Shown here: one piece after another, positions 53,216-62,171 of the stretch
Layout of the letters: each line of letters starts with the position of its first letter
Position numbering within the stretch: position 1 is the first letter of the stretch
NCBI RefSeq assembly: GCF_013409595.1
Contig: NZ_JACCBD010000001.1
Span: 2,728,001 to 2,792,000 of the forward strand
DNA from: Leucobacter aridicollis
GTDB lineage: Bacteria; Actinomycetota; Actinomycetes; Actinomycetales; Microbacteriaceae
Length of the DNA stretch: 64,000 nt
Reading direction: 5' to 3'
Program-made: the position numbers and the translations under genes
The notes under the pieces: model-generated
What the model was told of the DNA's origin: nothing
The model's database searches: none
Seen by the model: the letters and a program-made list of their open reading frames with translations, nothing else

Positions 53216-53890
53216 CTAGAGCAGCCGCTTCGACAGCGCCCACGCGGTGAGCTCGTGTCTGTTCGAGAGCTGCAGCTTCCGCAGCACGCTCGACACGTGC
53301 GTCTCGACAGTCTTCACGGAGAGAAACAGCTCCGCGGCGACCTCCTTGTAGGCATAGCCGCGCGCGATCATGCGCATGACCTCCTGCTCGCGAGCGGTGA
53401 GCCTGTCGAGCTCGTCGTCAGCGGCCGCCGTCTCGCCGAGGCCGGTGCCGAATGCGTCGAGCACGAAGCCCGCGAGGCGTGGCGAGAAGACCGCGTCGCC
53501 GCCTCGCACGCGAAGCGCGGCGGCCGTCACCTCGGCCCCTGAGGCCGTCTTCGTGAGGTAGCCGCGCGCGCCAGCCCTGATGACGCTCACCACGTCGTCT
53601 GCGGCGTCCGAGACGCTCAGCGCGAGGAATCTGGTGTTTGCGCTGACCCCTGCGAGACGCTGCAGCACCTCCGCCCCGCCCCCGCCCGCACCGCCGGGAA
53701 GGTGCACATCGAGCAACACCACGTCCGGCGCGAGGTCAGGGATGAGGGCGACGGCCTCGTCGACCGTCGCGGCCTCGCCCACCACCTCGATCTCGGGGCC
53801 AAGCTCGGCCCGGAGCCCGGTGCGGAAGATCTGGTGGTCATCCACGATCACGACCGTGATCGCGTTCGCACCGTTCGTCGTCTCACTCAC
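53216..53890 (-). CDS. LuxR-type response regulator of the PspC-kinase pair
   Basis: 224 aa NarL/LiaR-like regulator. Receiver: DDHQ at 17-20, phospho-Asp61 in LLDVHLP, Lys in LTKTASG. The LuxR helix-turn-helix is LTAREQEVMRMIARGYAYKEVAAELFLSVKTVETHVSSVLRK. GTG 53890 overlaps the kinase stop (GTGA). Probably activates envelope-stress genes including the divergent PspC operon. A small hairpin (53189-53203) lies after the stop. Confidence 0.93.
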   Translation of the reverse strand: MSETTNGANAITVVIVDDHQIFRTGLRAELGPEIEVVGEAATVDEAVALIPDLAPDVVLLDVHLPGGAGGGGAEVLQRLAGVSANTRFLALSVSDAADDVVSVIRAGARGYLTKTASGAEVTAAALRVRGGDAVFSPRLAGFVLDAFGTGLGETAAADDELDRLTAREQEVMRMIARGYAYKEVAAELFLSVKTVETHVSSVLRKLQLSNRHELTAWALSKRLL

Positions 53891-55338
53891 GAGGCAACTC
53901 CTGTCCCTGCGTCGCCCGCAGCATCCGTTTTCTGTTCGCGCGGCATCTCAAGGCGCACCGACGTGCCGCTGCCGCCCGGCCCGGGAACAATCTTCGCAGT
54001 CCCGCCAGCGCGCGCCATTCGCCCAACGATGGAATCGCGCACTCCCATGCGCCCCTCGGGCAGGCGATCAGGATCAAGCCCGGGTCCTCGGTCAGTGACG
54101 TCGATCGAGATTCGCATGGGGCTCACCTCGGCGTAGACTGTCACGTCACCGCCCGCATGCTGCGCGGCATTCAGCATCGCCTCGCGCGCCGCGGCGACGA
54201 TCGGCTCCGGCACTACGACCTCCGCGCCGACGCCGACGATCTCGAATCGCACCGCATGCGCGTCCTCGAGCGCCGCCGCGTGGGCGCGGAGCTCCTCGAG
54301 CGCGGTTTCCTTGGGTGCCGTCATCCCGCCGTCCGCTGCCCGGAACAGCCACTCACGCAGCTCGCGCTCCTGCCCGCGGGCGATGCGCGCGACTTCGCTG
54401 CCCGGCGCCGATCGTTGCTGGATGAGCGCGAGCGTCTGCAGCACCGAGTCGTGCAGGTGCGCGGCGATCTCCGATCGCTCCGCCTCCCGCTCGCGCCCCG
54501 CCCGCTCGGCGATGAGTTCCCGGTTCAAACGCAACAGCCACGGGGCGATCGCAAGCGCGACACCGGCAAGTGCGGCGAGCGCGGCGGCGATCACCGTCCA
54601 CACGCTCGGGTTCTCGGCCGTCACGAAGAACATGAGCACCCCAACCGCGACGAGCGAGAGCGCGCCGAGCACCCGCGGCACCGCGTTCGTCTCCGGCCGG
54701 TTGCGGTCCGCGATCTGCCACCAGGTGAGACCGACGCCAACCAGCACGGCGAGTCCCGGCAGGATGATCGACAACCGCAGTTCGATCCCGAACTGCTGGA
54801 CGACGAGCAGCACGCCAACGACGAGCAGGCAGGCGCCGAACAGCAGCTCCGCGACCGGCCAGCGTGTGCGCTGCCGCGCAGGGGCGGGCCCGGCAGCGGC
54901 TGGCGGCCGCGGCTCCGTCTGGCGCGCGTCCGGTGCGGCACCCTGGGGCACCGTGGCGGCTCCATCCTGCGGCGCAACGTCAGACTGGATGGGTGTCGGC
55001 ACGGACCGTGCCCGCTCCCCGTGGTGCTTCGGCTGCGGCTGCGACCTCGTCGAGGTCTCGTGCGCGAACCCAGCCCCACCCGTCCACGGCGTCCCGCGGG
55101 TGAGTGCGCTGCGCATGGGGGCGACCCTAGCGTCAGGCTCCGCAAGCGGGACGGTGGCCCACAGCCAGAGGTACAGAATCCCACCGGCGCCGCCGGCGAG
55201 CACGGCCAGCAACATCCCGATGCGCACGGCGACCACGGGCACCTTCAAATGCTCAGCAAGGCCGCCACAGACGCCCGCGAGCAGCCGCTCCGACGGCGAG
55301 CGCGTCAGCAGCCGCGGGGGTGGGTTCGTACTTGCCAT
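53887..55338 (-). CDS. Histidine kinase with N-terminal PspC domain
   Basis: 483 aa. A PspC domain (LTRSPSERLLAGVCGGLAEHLKV, with a membrane helix GMLLAVLAGGAGGILYLWLW) fills residues 10-65; a Pro/Ala-rich cytosolic linker follows, then four hydrophobic helices (about 155-285) and a DesK/LiaS-type kinase module: phospho-His in AAHLHDSVLQTLALIQQ, and ATPase motifs AAREAMLNAAQHAGG, DRGPGLDPDRLPEGRMGVRDSI. Known actinobacterial PSP-like systems pair such a kinase with a LuxR regulator. ATG 55338 is the start; the divergent PspC gene begins 114 nt away. Confidence 0.92.
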   Translation of the reverse strand: MASTNPPPRLLTRSPSERLLAGVCGGLAEHLKVPVVAVRIGMLLAVLAGGAGGILYLWLWATVPLAEPDARVAPMRSALTRGTPWTGGAGFAHETSTRSQPQPKHHGERARSVPTPIQSDVAPQDGAATVPQGAAPDARQTEPRPPAAAGPAPARQRTRWPVAELLFGACLLVVGVLLVVQQFGIELRLSIILPGLAVLVGVGLTWWQIADRNRPETNAVPRVLGALSLVAVGVLMFFVTAENPSVWTVIAAALAALAGVALAIAPWLLRLNRELIAERAGREREAERSEIAAHLHDSVLQTLALIQQRSAPGSEVARIARGQERELREWLFRAADGGMTAPKETALEELRAHAAALEDAHAVRFEIVGVGAEVVVPEPIVAAAREAMLNAAQHAGGDVTVYAEVSPMRISIDVTDRGPGLDPDRLPEGRMGVRDSIVGRMARAGGTAKIVPGPGGSGTSVRLEMPREQKTDAAGDAGTGVAS

Positions 55339-55452
55339 GCACCTATCAAAGCACTCAGGGCCGCCGGATGACTCCCTCAGGGGCACAAACCAGGGTGGGC
55401 TCAGGGTGAACCCCCATAGCCGCAGTGCGACTGGCCGAGGGAAACTCGAAGT

Positions 55453-57174
55453 ATGAACCAGACACCCCCTCCCAACGGCGCCGCCCCGGGCGGCTCACCC
55501 CAGAACGCGCCATTCGGCGCCGGCTTCTTCGCATGGATCCGCGGGCTCGGCATTGGCCGGGGCGGCGACCGGTGGTTTGCCGGCGTCGCGGGCGGCATCG
55601 CGATGCGCGCTGGGATCGATCCCATCATCGTCCGCGGCATCTTCATCGTGCTGGCCGTGCTCGGCGGCCCCGGCATCGTGCTCTACCTCGCGGGCTGGCT
55701 GTTGCTCCCCGACCAGGGCGGCAAGATTCACCTTGAGGAGGTCTTCCGGGGGCGAGCGGGGACCGCGGCAGTCGTAGCAACCGTCGCGGTCGGTGTATTC
55801 GTCGTTCTCCCCGTCTTCTTTAGGGTTCTCGGGTTCACCACCATCGGTGGCTGGAATCTGTGGAACGCGTTCGGGCTCCCCCACTGGCTGGTAACCACGG
55901 TCTCGGTCCTCGTATGGATCGCGGTCATCGCAGCCGCGGCGTTCCTCGTCAGCAGGCTGTTCCTCGAGCGTGGCCGGCGAGTTCGCGACGAGGCGCAGCC
56001 CCAGCCCCCGCACGGCCCCCAGCCGCCGGCCGGCACGCCCACTGGGGCAGCGACCAGCGCACCGGCGATGCCGGCATCGGGCGCACCCGCTCCCATCGCG
56101 TTCGCCGCCCCGGCGGCCGGAGCGCCGGCAGACGGGACCTTCGCTAGCGCGGCGCCCCAGCAGGACGCGACGCAGACGACGCAGCTCCCCCAGCCCGAGC
56201 CGTCGCCAGATTGGACGCAGCGCATCACCGACGGGGCCGAGCGCGCGAGCGAGAAGGCCGTCAAGTGGAGCGAGGATGTTGGCCGTCAGGCCGACGAGTG
56301 GAGCGCACGCTACGCGGAGCAGCACGATCTCATGAAGCTGGGGGCTGCCCATGTCGTCATCACGCTCGCCCTCGCGCTGCTCGCAGCGGGCGGCGCCGCG
56401 TTCATCGCGTTCGACATGCAGCTGGGCTCGAACCTGATCCTGACCGCCGCGCTCCTTGGCGCCACCGGCGTCCTCGCGATCTCGCTCATCGTTGCGGGCA
56501 TTCGCGGCCGCCACACCGGGTGGGTCGGCTTCCTTGCCGCCTGCGGGGTCATCGCGCTGCTCTTCACGTCGATTATCCCCGACGGTTCGCGTTTCCAGCC
56601 GTTCGGCACCGCCCTGGTGACGGCAGACACGCCGGGCTCCGTACTCATCGCCGGAACCACTGACGTCGATCTCACCACGCTCGACGGCGCCGGCGGTGTC
56701 GGCGACATGGAGGTCTGGCAGCTCGCCGGCCGCTCGGTGATCACGCTGCCCGAGCACGAGCCGGTGCGCCTCACCGTCAGGCTGCTCGCGGGCTCGCTCG
56801 ACGCGTCGGAGCTCAGCACCGGCTCCTCGTCCGCCGCTGGACCGTTCCTCTCGCGCACGATCGACACCAGCGTGGACGGCGATGACGAAGCGACACGGGT
56901 GACCGTCTACCTGCTCGCCGGCAGCGCGCGCGTCGAGGAGGCCCCCGCCTCGAATCGCCGTTCCGACCGCGTCGCCGTCGGGGACGCCGACAGCTCAGCG
57001 GCCAACCGTGCGGACCTGCGCGAGGAACTCACCGATCTCCGCGAGGAGGAGAGCGAGCTGCGCGCCGAGCTCGATGATCCCCGGCTGAGCGAGGTGCGCC
57101 AGGAGCGGCTGGAGAATACGCTTGACTTCACCCGCGACGAGATCGCAAAGCTAGAGAAGGAGCTCGCACGATGA
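55453..57174 (+). CDS. PspC-domain membrane protein with beta-repeat and coiled-coil C-terminus
   Basis: 573 aa. PspC domain at about 30-90 (DRWFAGVAGGIAMRAGIDPIIVRG), two further helices, a long Pro/Ala-rich linker (175-255), three hydrophobic helices (about 300-380), then a beta-rich region in which VLIAGTTDVDLTTLDG and VTVYLLAGSARVEE suggest a toastrack-like (DUF2154-type) domain. The last 55 residues form a charged coiled coil (ELTDLREEESELRAELDDP). It is the likely target and modulator of the divergent PspC-kinase/LuxR pair in envelope stress. TGA overlaps the next ATG. Confidence 0.88.
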   Translation: MNQTPPPNGAAPGGSPQNAPFGAGFFAWIRGLGIGRGGDRWFAGVAGGIAMRAGIDPIIVRGIFIVLAVLGGPGIVLYLAGWLLLPDQGGKIHLEEVFRGRAGTAAVVATVAVGVFVVLPVFFRVLGFTTIGGWNLWNAFGLPHWLVTTVSVLVWIAVIAAAAFLVSRLFLERGRRVRDEAQPQPPHGPQPPAGTPTGAATSAPAMPASGAPAPIAFAAPAAGAPADGTFASAAPQQDATQTTQLPQPEPSPDWTQRITDGAERASEKAVKWSEDVGRQADEWSARYAEQHDLMKLGAAHVVITLALALLAAGGAAFIAFDMQLGSNLILTAALLGATGVLAISLIVAGIRGRHTGWVGFLAACGVIALLFTSIIPDGSRFQPFGTALVTADTPGSVLIAGTTDVDLTTLDGAGGVGDMEVWQLAGRSVITLPEHEPVRLTVRLLAGSLDASELSTGSSSAAGPFLSRTIDTSVDGDDEATRVTVYLLAGSARVEEAPASNRRSDRVAVGDADSSAANRADLREELTDLREEESELRAELDDPRLSEVRQERLENTLDFTRDEIAKLEKELAR

Positions 57175-57752
57175 GCACCGAGACACATCCAGTGCCCGAG
57201 CCCACGTCGGGCGACGCGAGCCTCACCGGCGACGTGAGCCTCACCGGCGACGCGAGCCTCACCGGCGGCACCGCGTCCGCTGCGGAGCAGCCACCAGCGC
57301 CCACGTCCGCTGCGGAGCAGCCGCCCGCGACCCCGGGAGCGGAGCAGCCACCCACGACCACGGCGTCGCCAGCGCCGTCACCGGCATCGTCGCTTCCCCC
57401 GGTGCCGCCAGTTCCTCCAACGCCGCCGGTCTCGGCGACGGGCCAGTTTACGCCGGGCGCCGGGTACGTCCCGCCGCACCTCTCCGGGCAGCCCACGTCA
57501 CCCGTGCCGCCGCAGCCTGCGGCCGCACCGGCGACGGCGCCTCCCGCATCGCAACGGAAGCCACGACCGCGCACGAGCCCCATCGTGTGGGGTGCGCTCA
57601 TCCTCGTATTCTGCGCCTACGTCGCGGTGCGAGCTGCCGGCGGATCGATCGATCTGACGGCCTGGCTCATCACCACGATCCTGGGGCTTGGAGCCCTGCT
57701 GCTCGTTGTCGGCGTCGCGGTGCTTGTGCGCACGTCACGCGACAAGAGCTAA
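57171..57752 (+). CDS. Pro/Ala-rich membrane protein with short tandem repeats
   Basis: 193 aa. Three near-identical 18-bp units (57213-57266) encode DASLTG-type repeats at the N-terminus, followed by repeats of the SAAEQPPA type and a long Pro-rich stretch. Two hydrophobic helices close the protein (IVWGALILVFCAYVAVRAA and LITTILGLGALLLVVGVAVL). Coupled to the PspC gene by ATGA, so part of the same envelope-stress unit. Function unknown. Confidence 0.75.
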   Translation: MSTETHPVPEPTSGDASLTGDVSLTGDASLTGGTASAAEQPPAPTSAAEQPPATPGAEQPPTTTASPAPSPASSLPPVPPVPPTPPVSATGQFTPGAGYVPPHLSGQPTSPVPPQPAAAPATAPPASQRKPRPRTSPIVWGALILVFCAYVAVRAAGGSIDLTAWLITTILGLGALLLVVGVAVLVRTSRDKS

Positions 57753-57775
57753 CGCGTGGCCCGCGCGCTGGCTCG

Positions 57776-59284
57776 TTAGCGCTCGACCTTCGGAATCGGT
57801 CGGGTCTGCGCTGCGAGCCAGTGCAGCGGGATGTCGATGGCCACTCGCGTCCCGCCGGCGACATCGGCGCCCCACTGGATCGTGCCGCCCAGTTCGCCCT
57901 CGATGAGCGTGCGCACGATCTGCGTGCCAAGCCCATCGCCGACGGTGCCGCCTGGCAGCCCGGTTCCCGTGTCGATGACCTCGACGGCGAGCCGCTCCGG
58001 GGTCCGCTCGGCGCGGATGAACACCTCGCCCTCGCGGCCAGCGAGCCCGTGCTCGACGGCGTTCGTCACGATCTCCGTCAGCGCGAGCGCGAGCGGGGTC
58101 GCGTACTCAGACGGAAGCTCGCCGAACTCGCCTTCCTTGCGCGGATGCACCGTCGTGCCGTGCAAACTCGCGACCTCGGCCGCGAGTCCAAGCACACGCT
58201 CGAACACCACGTCGAAGTCGACGATCTGCGCGAGCCCCGTCGAGAGGGTGTCGTGCACCACGGCGATCGCAGCGACGCGCCGCATCGCCTGGCCCAGCAC
58301 CTGCTTCGCTTCCTCGCTTCGCGCGCGCCGCGCCTGCACCCGGAGCAGCGACGCCACGGTCTGCAGGTTGTTCTTCACGCGGTGGTGAATCTCGCGGATC
58401 GTCGCGTCCTTGGTGATGAGTTCCTGAGCCTGCTGCCTGAGCTCGCTCACGTCGCGGGTGAGCACGACGCCGCCGATCCGCTCGCCGTCGCGGAACACCG
58501 GGATCGACCGCATCGCGACCGACAGGCCGCGCGCGAAGATCTCCGTACGCTTCGCGACCTTGCCCTGGCTGATGAGCGGCAGCGACTCGTTCGTGTCGAA
58601 CTGTCCTTTGAGTACCTCGGACAGCACCTCGGAGAAGTTCTGATCCTCGATCTCGTCGCGGTACCCAAGCATCGTGAACGTCGTTTGCGTGTTCGGGCTC
58701 ACAAACGTCGCGATGCCCTCAAGGTTGACACGCACGAGCCCGTCGGTCGCGCGCGGCGCGCCCTGCTGGCCGCCAACGCCGCCGGGGTTCGGGAATGCGC
58801 CGGTCTGGATCATCCCAAGGAGGTCATTCGCCACCTCCCTGAACGCGGCCGCGATACGTGACGCGTGCTGCGTGTCGTGGGCGCTCGTGTGCACGGTCGC
58901 GACGGCAAACGGCCCGAAGACCTTGCCCTGGCTGTCGCGGCGGCTGATCGAGTACGCGGTCAGCTTCATCGGGTTCTCTTCGTACCACGCGGGCGACGTC
59001 GATGCCGCGGGCTTGCCGGTCTCGAGCGCCTGTTCGACGACCTCACGCCACTCGGGCCGCAGGAAGTCGCCGATGACGTCGCGGTAGAACAGCGTGATGT
59101 ATCCGGCAGGTCGGCTATGCGCGACGGCCAAGTAGTCGCCATTTTCGGATGGGACCCACAGCACGATGTCGCTGAGCGCGACATCCGCGAGCAGTGGGAG
59201 ATCGAGCGCGAGCAGCTCAAGCCACTCGAGCTCCTCTTCCGTGAGATCCGAGTACTTCGTTGCAAGGTTTCGAAGGGTTGCCAC
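57776..59284 (-). CDS. pdtaS: PdtaS-like sensor histidine kinase (HisKA_2)
   Basis: 502 aa soluble kinase: N-terminal GAF-like domain (about 25-150), PAS domain (about 175-285), HisKA_2 dimerisation helix with phospho-His in REIHHRVKNNLQTVASLL, and an HATPase domain (ALTEIVTNAVEHG, DTGTGLPGG, GLGTQIV). This is the plan of mycobacterial PdtaS, which phosphorylates the ANTAR regulator PdtaR; no PdtaR gene is in view. The neighbouring Rv3235-like gene also agrees with the mycobacterial neighbourhood. GTG 59284 follows TAGGCT by 6 nt, probably leaderless. Confidence 0.9.
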   Translation of the reverse strand: MATLRNLATKYSDLTEEELEWLELLALDLPLLADVALSDIVLWVPSENGDYLAVAHSRPAGYITLFYRDVIGDFLRPEWREVVEQALETGKPAASTSPAWYEENPMKLTAYSISRRDSQGKVFGPFAVATVHTSAHDTQHASRIAAAFREVANDLLGMIQTGAFPNPGGVGGQQGAPRATDGLVRVNLEGIATFVSPNTQTTFTMLGYRDEIEDQNFSEVLSEVLKGQFDTNESLPLISQGKVAKRTEIFARGLSVAMRSIPVFRDGERIGGVVLTRDVSELRQQAQELITKDATIREIHHRVKNNLQTVASLLRVQARRARSEEAKQVLGQAMRRVAAIAVVHDTLSTGLAQIVDFDVVFERVLGLAAEVASLHGTTVHPRKEGEFGELPSEYATPLALALTEIVTNAVEHGLAGREGEVFIRAERTPERLAVEVIDTGTGLPGGTVGDGLGTQIVRTLIEGELGGTIQWGADVAGGTRVAIDIPLHWLAAQTRPIPKVER

Positions 59285-59290
59285 GGTCTA

Positions 59291-59296
59291 AGCCTA
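59291..59296 (-). promoter_or_regulatory. -10 box of the PdtaS-like gene, leaderless
   Basis: TAGGCT on the minus strand, 6 nt before GTG 59284. Confidence 0.5.
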
Positions 59297-59492
59297 GGGC
59301 ACTCGACCCTGTTTCCCACCGTCGCGCTCGCCTCACTTCGAGCGTCACCCGGCAGGCGATCGTCGAGAACTAAAGCACCGCATCACAGCTTGCCCTTGAC
59401 CGCCGCGTACGCGCCGCCCGTACCGTAAGGTTCCAAAGTTCAGCCGCGGTGGGGGCTGCGGGTCGTTTCGCCCGAGTCAGGGAGTCCTCACC

Positions 59493-59960
59493 ATGAGCAT
59501 GCCGCTGTCCCGTCAGCCGCCCGAGCACGCCGCCCGCATGTTCCCTCAACGCGGACGCCGAGCGCTCGACGATGACTCCCCCACCGCGGCGTCGCCGGCT
59601 GACCTCCCCCAGATCGGCAAGCTGCCCCGCCTTGAGGCGCGGGTCATCGGCGCGATCGCAGTCTTCGCGTTCGAGGCGGTGGAGGGGTCGCGCCAGGTCG
59701 CCCAGCTCGGCAGATGGATCACTGCCGACGTCAGCGACGAACTCCGTGAGATTCGTCGGCTGAATGTCGAGCGTAGGTCGCTGTACCGCGACAGTCGCCG
59801 GATCGTGCCGGTCGTGGGGCGTGTCCGAATCACGAGCCCCGCAAGGTGGGTTACCGAGGCCGCGGTCGTACTCCTCACGCCGAGCAGGGCGCGCGCCGTC
59901 GCCATGCGCTTTGAGGTGATCCGAGGCAGGTGGCAGGCGACCTCGATCTCGGTGCTGTAG
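59493..59960 (+). CDS. Rv3235-family protein
   Basis: 155 aa small basic protein. The C-terminal half (RITSPARWVTEAAVVLLTPSRARAVAMRFEVIRGRWQATSISVL) has the strand pattern of the actinobacterial Rv3235 family, preceded by a helix with QLGRWITADVSDELREIRR. Family members sit near secA and have no settled function. ATG 59493 with GGGAGT upstream. Confidence 0.8.
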   Translation: MSMPLSRQPPEHAARMFPQRGRRALDDDSPTAASPADLPQIGKLPRLEARVIGAIAVFAFEAVEGSRQVAQLGRWITADVSDELREIRRLNVERRSLYRDSRRIVPVVGRVRITSPARWVTEAAVVLLTPSRARAVAMRFEVIRGRWQATSISVL

Positions 59961-60123
59961 CGAGCCGCCATGCCGCGCTCAGAAGTTCGTTCCACCGAAC
60001 TCACAGTCACCGGGTCGCCGAGGTCGAGAACGGGCTATTCCCTCACGCAAAATCCCTGTTAACGTTGCACTTTGCGCCGCGGGCCACCGTCACGCGGCGG
60101 CTGTTTTATTCAGAGAGGTCAGC

Positions 60124-60855
60124 GTGAATTTTCCCGCCGAATCGAACGACATCTCCCGCCCGCACGACTACGACCATCGCCACGCCGATGTTTCCTCGGG
60201 CTGGCTGCGCGCCACCGTCTTTGGCGCGATGGACGGGCTCGTCTCCAACATCGGTCTCATCGCGGGCATCGCCGCGGCCGGCGCCTCGAACACCATCGTC
60301 GCCATCACCGGCATCTCGGGCCTCATTGCCGGCGCGATCTCGATGGCACTCGGCGAGTACACCTCAGTCCGCACCGCCAACGAGCAGCTCGACGCGGAGG
60401 TCATAACCGAACGCGAAGCGCACACGCGCAACCCTGTCGGCGAGCAGGCGGAGCTCTCCGTCCTGTTCTCGAAACTCGGCATGGAGCGGGAGACCGCTGA
60501 GATCGCCGCGTCGCAGGTGCACGCCAACAGCGAGAGCGCAGTGCGCGTCCACCTCGCCCACGAGCTCGGACTCAGCCTCGACGACCGCCCCTCGCCGTGG
60601 GTCGCCGCGTTCTCGTCGCTCCTGTCGTTCGGCGTGGGCGCGTTCATCCCGATCATCCCGTTCGTCTTCGGCTTCGGGAACCTCTGGGTCGGGCTCGCAT
60701 TCGGTGGCGCCGGCCTGCTACTCGCCGGCGCGCTCGCGGCGACGACAACGAAGCGCAACTGGCTTGCCGGCGCCGCCCGCCAGCTCCTCTTCGGCGGCAT
60801 CGCGGTCACCGCGACCTACACGATCGGCATGCTCCTCGGGGTCTCGAACATCTAG
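60124..60855 (+). CDS. VIT1/CCC1-family membrane transporter
   Basis: 243 aa with five hydrophobic helices. The first membrane segment has GAMDGLVSNIGLIAGIAAAG and the second GLIAGAISMALGEYTSVR; the cytosolic acidic region EQLDAEVITEREAH ... HELGL is the metal-binding part of VIT1/CCC1 Fe(II)/Mn(II) transporters. Helices 3-5 close the chain. Expected to move Fe or Mn out of the cytosol. GTG start 60124 with GAGAGG upstream. Confidence 0.9.
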   Translation: MNFPAESNDISRPHDYDHRHADVSSGWLRATVFGAMDGLVSNIGLIAGIAAAGASNTIVAITGISGLIAGAISMALGEYTSVRTANEQLDAEVITEREAHTRNPVGEQAELSVLFSKLGMERETAEIAASQVHANSESAVRVHLAHELGLSLDDRPSPWVAAFSSLLSFGVGAFIPIIPFVFGFGNLWVGLAFGGAGLLLAGALAATTTKRNWLAGAARQLLFGGIAVTATYTIGMLLGVSNI

Positions 60856-60895
60856 CGGTCCCACACTGCCGGGAGCTACGACCGCCCGGCGGGCG

Positions 60896-60901
60896 TAGGC
60901 T
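60896..60901 (+). promoter_or_regulatory. -10 box of the alkyltransferase-like gene, leaderless
   Basis: TAGGCT followed by 7 nt and GTG 60909. Confidence 0.5.
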
Positions 60902-60908
60902 TGTCTCC

Positions 60909-61247
60909 GTGCCAGACGCCGAATTCACCGAAGCCTTGCTCGCGGTCGTTGGGGAGATCCCAGCGGGCCGCGTCATGACGTACGGCGACGTCGCGCTCGC
61001 CGTGGGGTCGAACGCGCCCCGCGCGGTCGGTCGCGTGATGGCGCTGTTCGGCCATGCGGTCACCTGGTGGCGTGTCGTCCCGGCGAGCGGGCTGCCACCC
61101 CAGGGGCACGCGCGCGATGCACTCCCGCGCTACCGCGAGGAGGGCACTCCACTTCGGTCGGTCGTGTCACCCGACGACTACCGCATCGCGCTTTCAGCCG
61201 CCCGGCTGCCCTACACCCACGAAATCTACGCGGAGGTACAGCTGTGA
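60909..61247 (+). CDS. MGMT-like DNA-binding protein (alkyltransferase-like, ATL)
   Basis: 112 aa, only the DNA-binding domain of O6-alkylguanine transferases. IPAGRVMTYGDVALAVG is the typical opening and RAVGRVMA the helix carrying the Arg finger. The active-site PCHR is replaced by TWWRVVP, with Trp instead of Cys, so it cannot accept the alkyl group and should flag alkylated guanine for nucleotide excision repair. It overlaps the next gene by GTGA. Confidence 0.9.
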   Translation: MPDAEFTEALLAVVGEIPAGRVMTYGDVALAVGSNAPRAVGRVMALFGHAVTWWRVVPASGLPPQGHARDALPRYREEGTPLRSVVSPDDYRIALSAARLPYTHEIYAEVQL

Positions 61248-62113
61248 ACGAGTCACCAGCAGACGACCAGACCACGGGCCCGGCGAAGATCCTGCTCGGG
61301 TTCACCCGCGGCGTGGCCCCCTCGAAGTGGGAGCGGCGGTGGAACGCGATCTCGCCCGAGCGCCCGCTCACGATCGTGCCGTTCCCGGAACCCTACGGTC
61401 GCCCCGAGGGCGCCGACGAGTTCGACATGACGCTCGAGCGGACCGCACCGGGCAGCGCGCCCGTGGGCTCCGCGAGCGAGGGACCCCGGACCCACCACGC
61501 GCTCCGGCTGTACGACGAGGCGCTCGCGCTCGTCCTCCCCAAGGGCCACGAGCTGAAGGGGATCGAGAGCGTGTCTCTCGCGGACCTCGCCGACGTGCGG
61601 ATCCTCGACCATCCCGACCACGCCCCCGACTGGCCGGCCGCTGAGCCCTGGGCGGACCCCGCCTGGATGCCCTCGGACATTCACGCCGCGCTCGCGATCG
61701 TGGCGACCGGCCTCGGCGGGATCCTCATGCCGGCCCCGCTCGCACGCCACATCATCGACAAGCATTCGCACATCGCAATCCGCCTCGCGGAACCGATCGC
61801 AGGCGGCACCGTCTGGGCGAGCTGGCGGGTCGAGCGCGACGCTCCCGATATGCAGCACCTCGCGGGCGTCATGCGCGGCCGCACCGCCCGGTCGTCGCGG
61901 GCCTCGGCCGATGACGCGTCGGGCGGGTCTGCGAGTGGGCGCCCCTCCAAGGCTGAGAAGGCGGCGAAGGCTGGGAAGACCGGGAATCGGCAGGCGCAGC
62001 CCGCGAAGGCCAAGGCAAAGCTCAAGCCAAACTCCCGCGGCGCCCAGCTGCAGGCCGCGACCGAGAAGCGTGAGCGCGAAAAGGCCGCCCGTCGCAAGGC
62101 CAAGCGAAAGTAG
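61244..62113 (+). CDS. LysR-type substrate-binding domain protein lacking HTH
   Basis: 289 aa. Residues about 15-205 match the effector domain of LysR regulators (ILLGFTRGVAPSKWERRW, LRLYDEALALVLPKGHEL, AIVATGLGGILMPAPLAR), but no helix-turn-helix precedes it: GTG 61244 overlaps the stop of the ATL gene. The tail (about 225-289) is a Lys/Ala-rich, probably disordered stretch ending KRK, which could bind nucleic acid. This HTH-less architecture recurs in actinobacteria; function unknown. Confidence 0.82.
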   Translation: MNESPADDQTTGPAKILLGFTRGVAPSKWERRWNAISPERPLTIVPFPEPYGRPEGADEFDMTLERTAPGSAPVGSASEGPRTHHALRLYDEALALVLPKGHELKGIESVSLADLADVRILDHPDHAPDWPAAEPWADPAWMPSDIHAALAIVATGLGGILMPAPLARHIIDKHSHIAIRLAEPIAGGTVWASWRVERDAPDMQHLAGVMRGRTARSSRASADDASGGSASGRPSKAEKAAKAGKTGNRQAQPAKAKAKLKPNSRGAQLQAATEKREREKAARRKAKRK

Positions 62114-62171
62114 CGCGGCTCGTCGCGCTGCCGCGGCTGGGTCTGGCGCTGTTGCGTCTGCCGCCGGCGCT

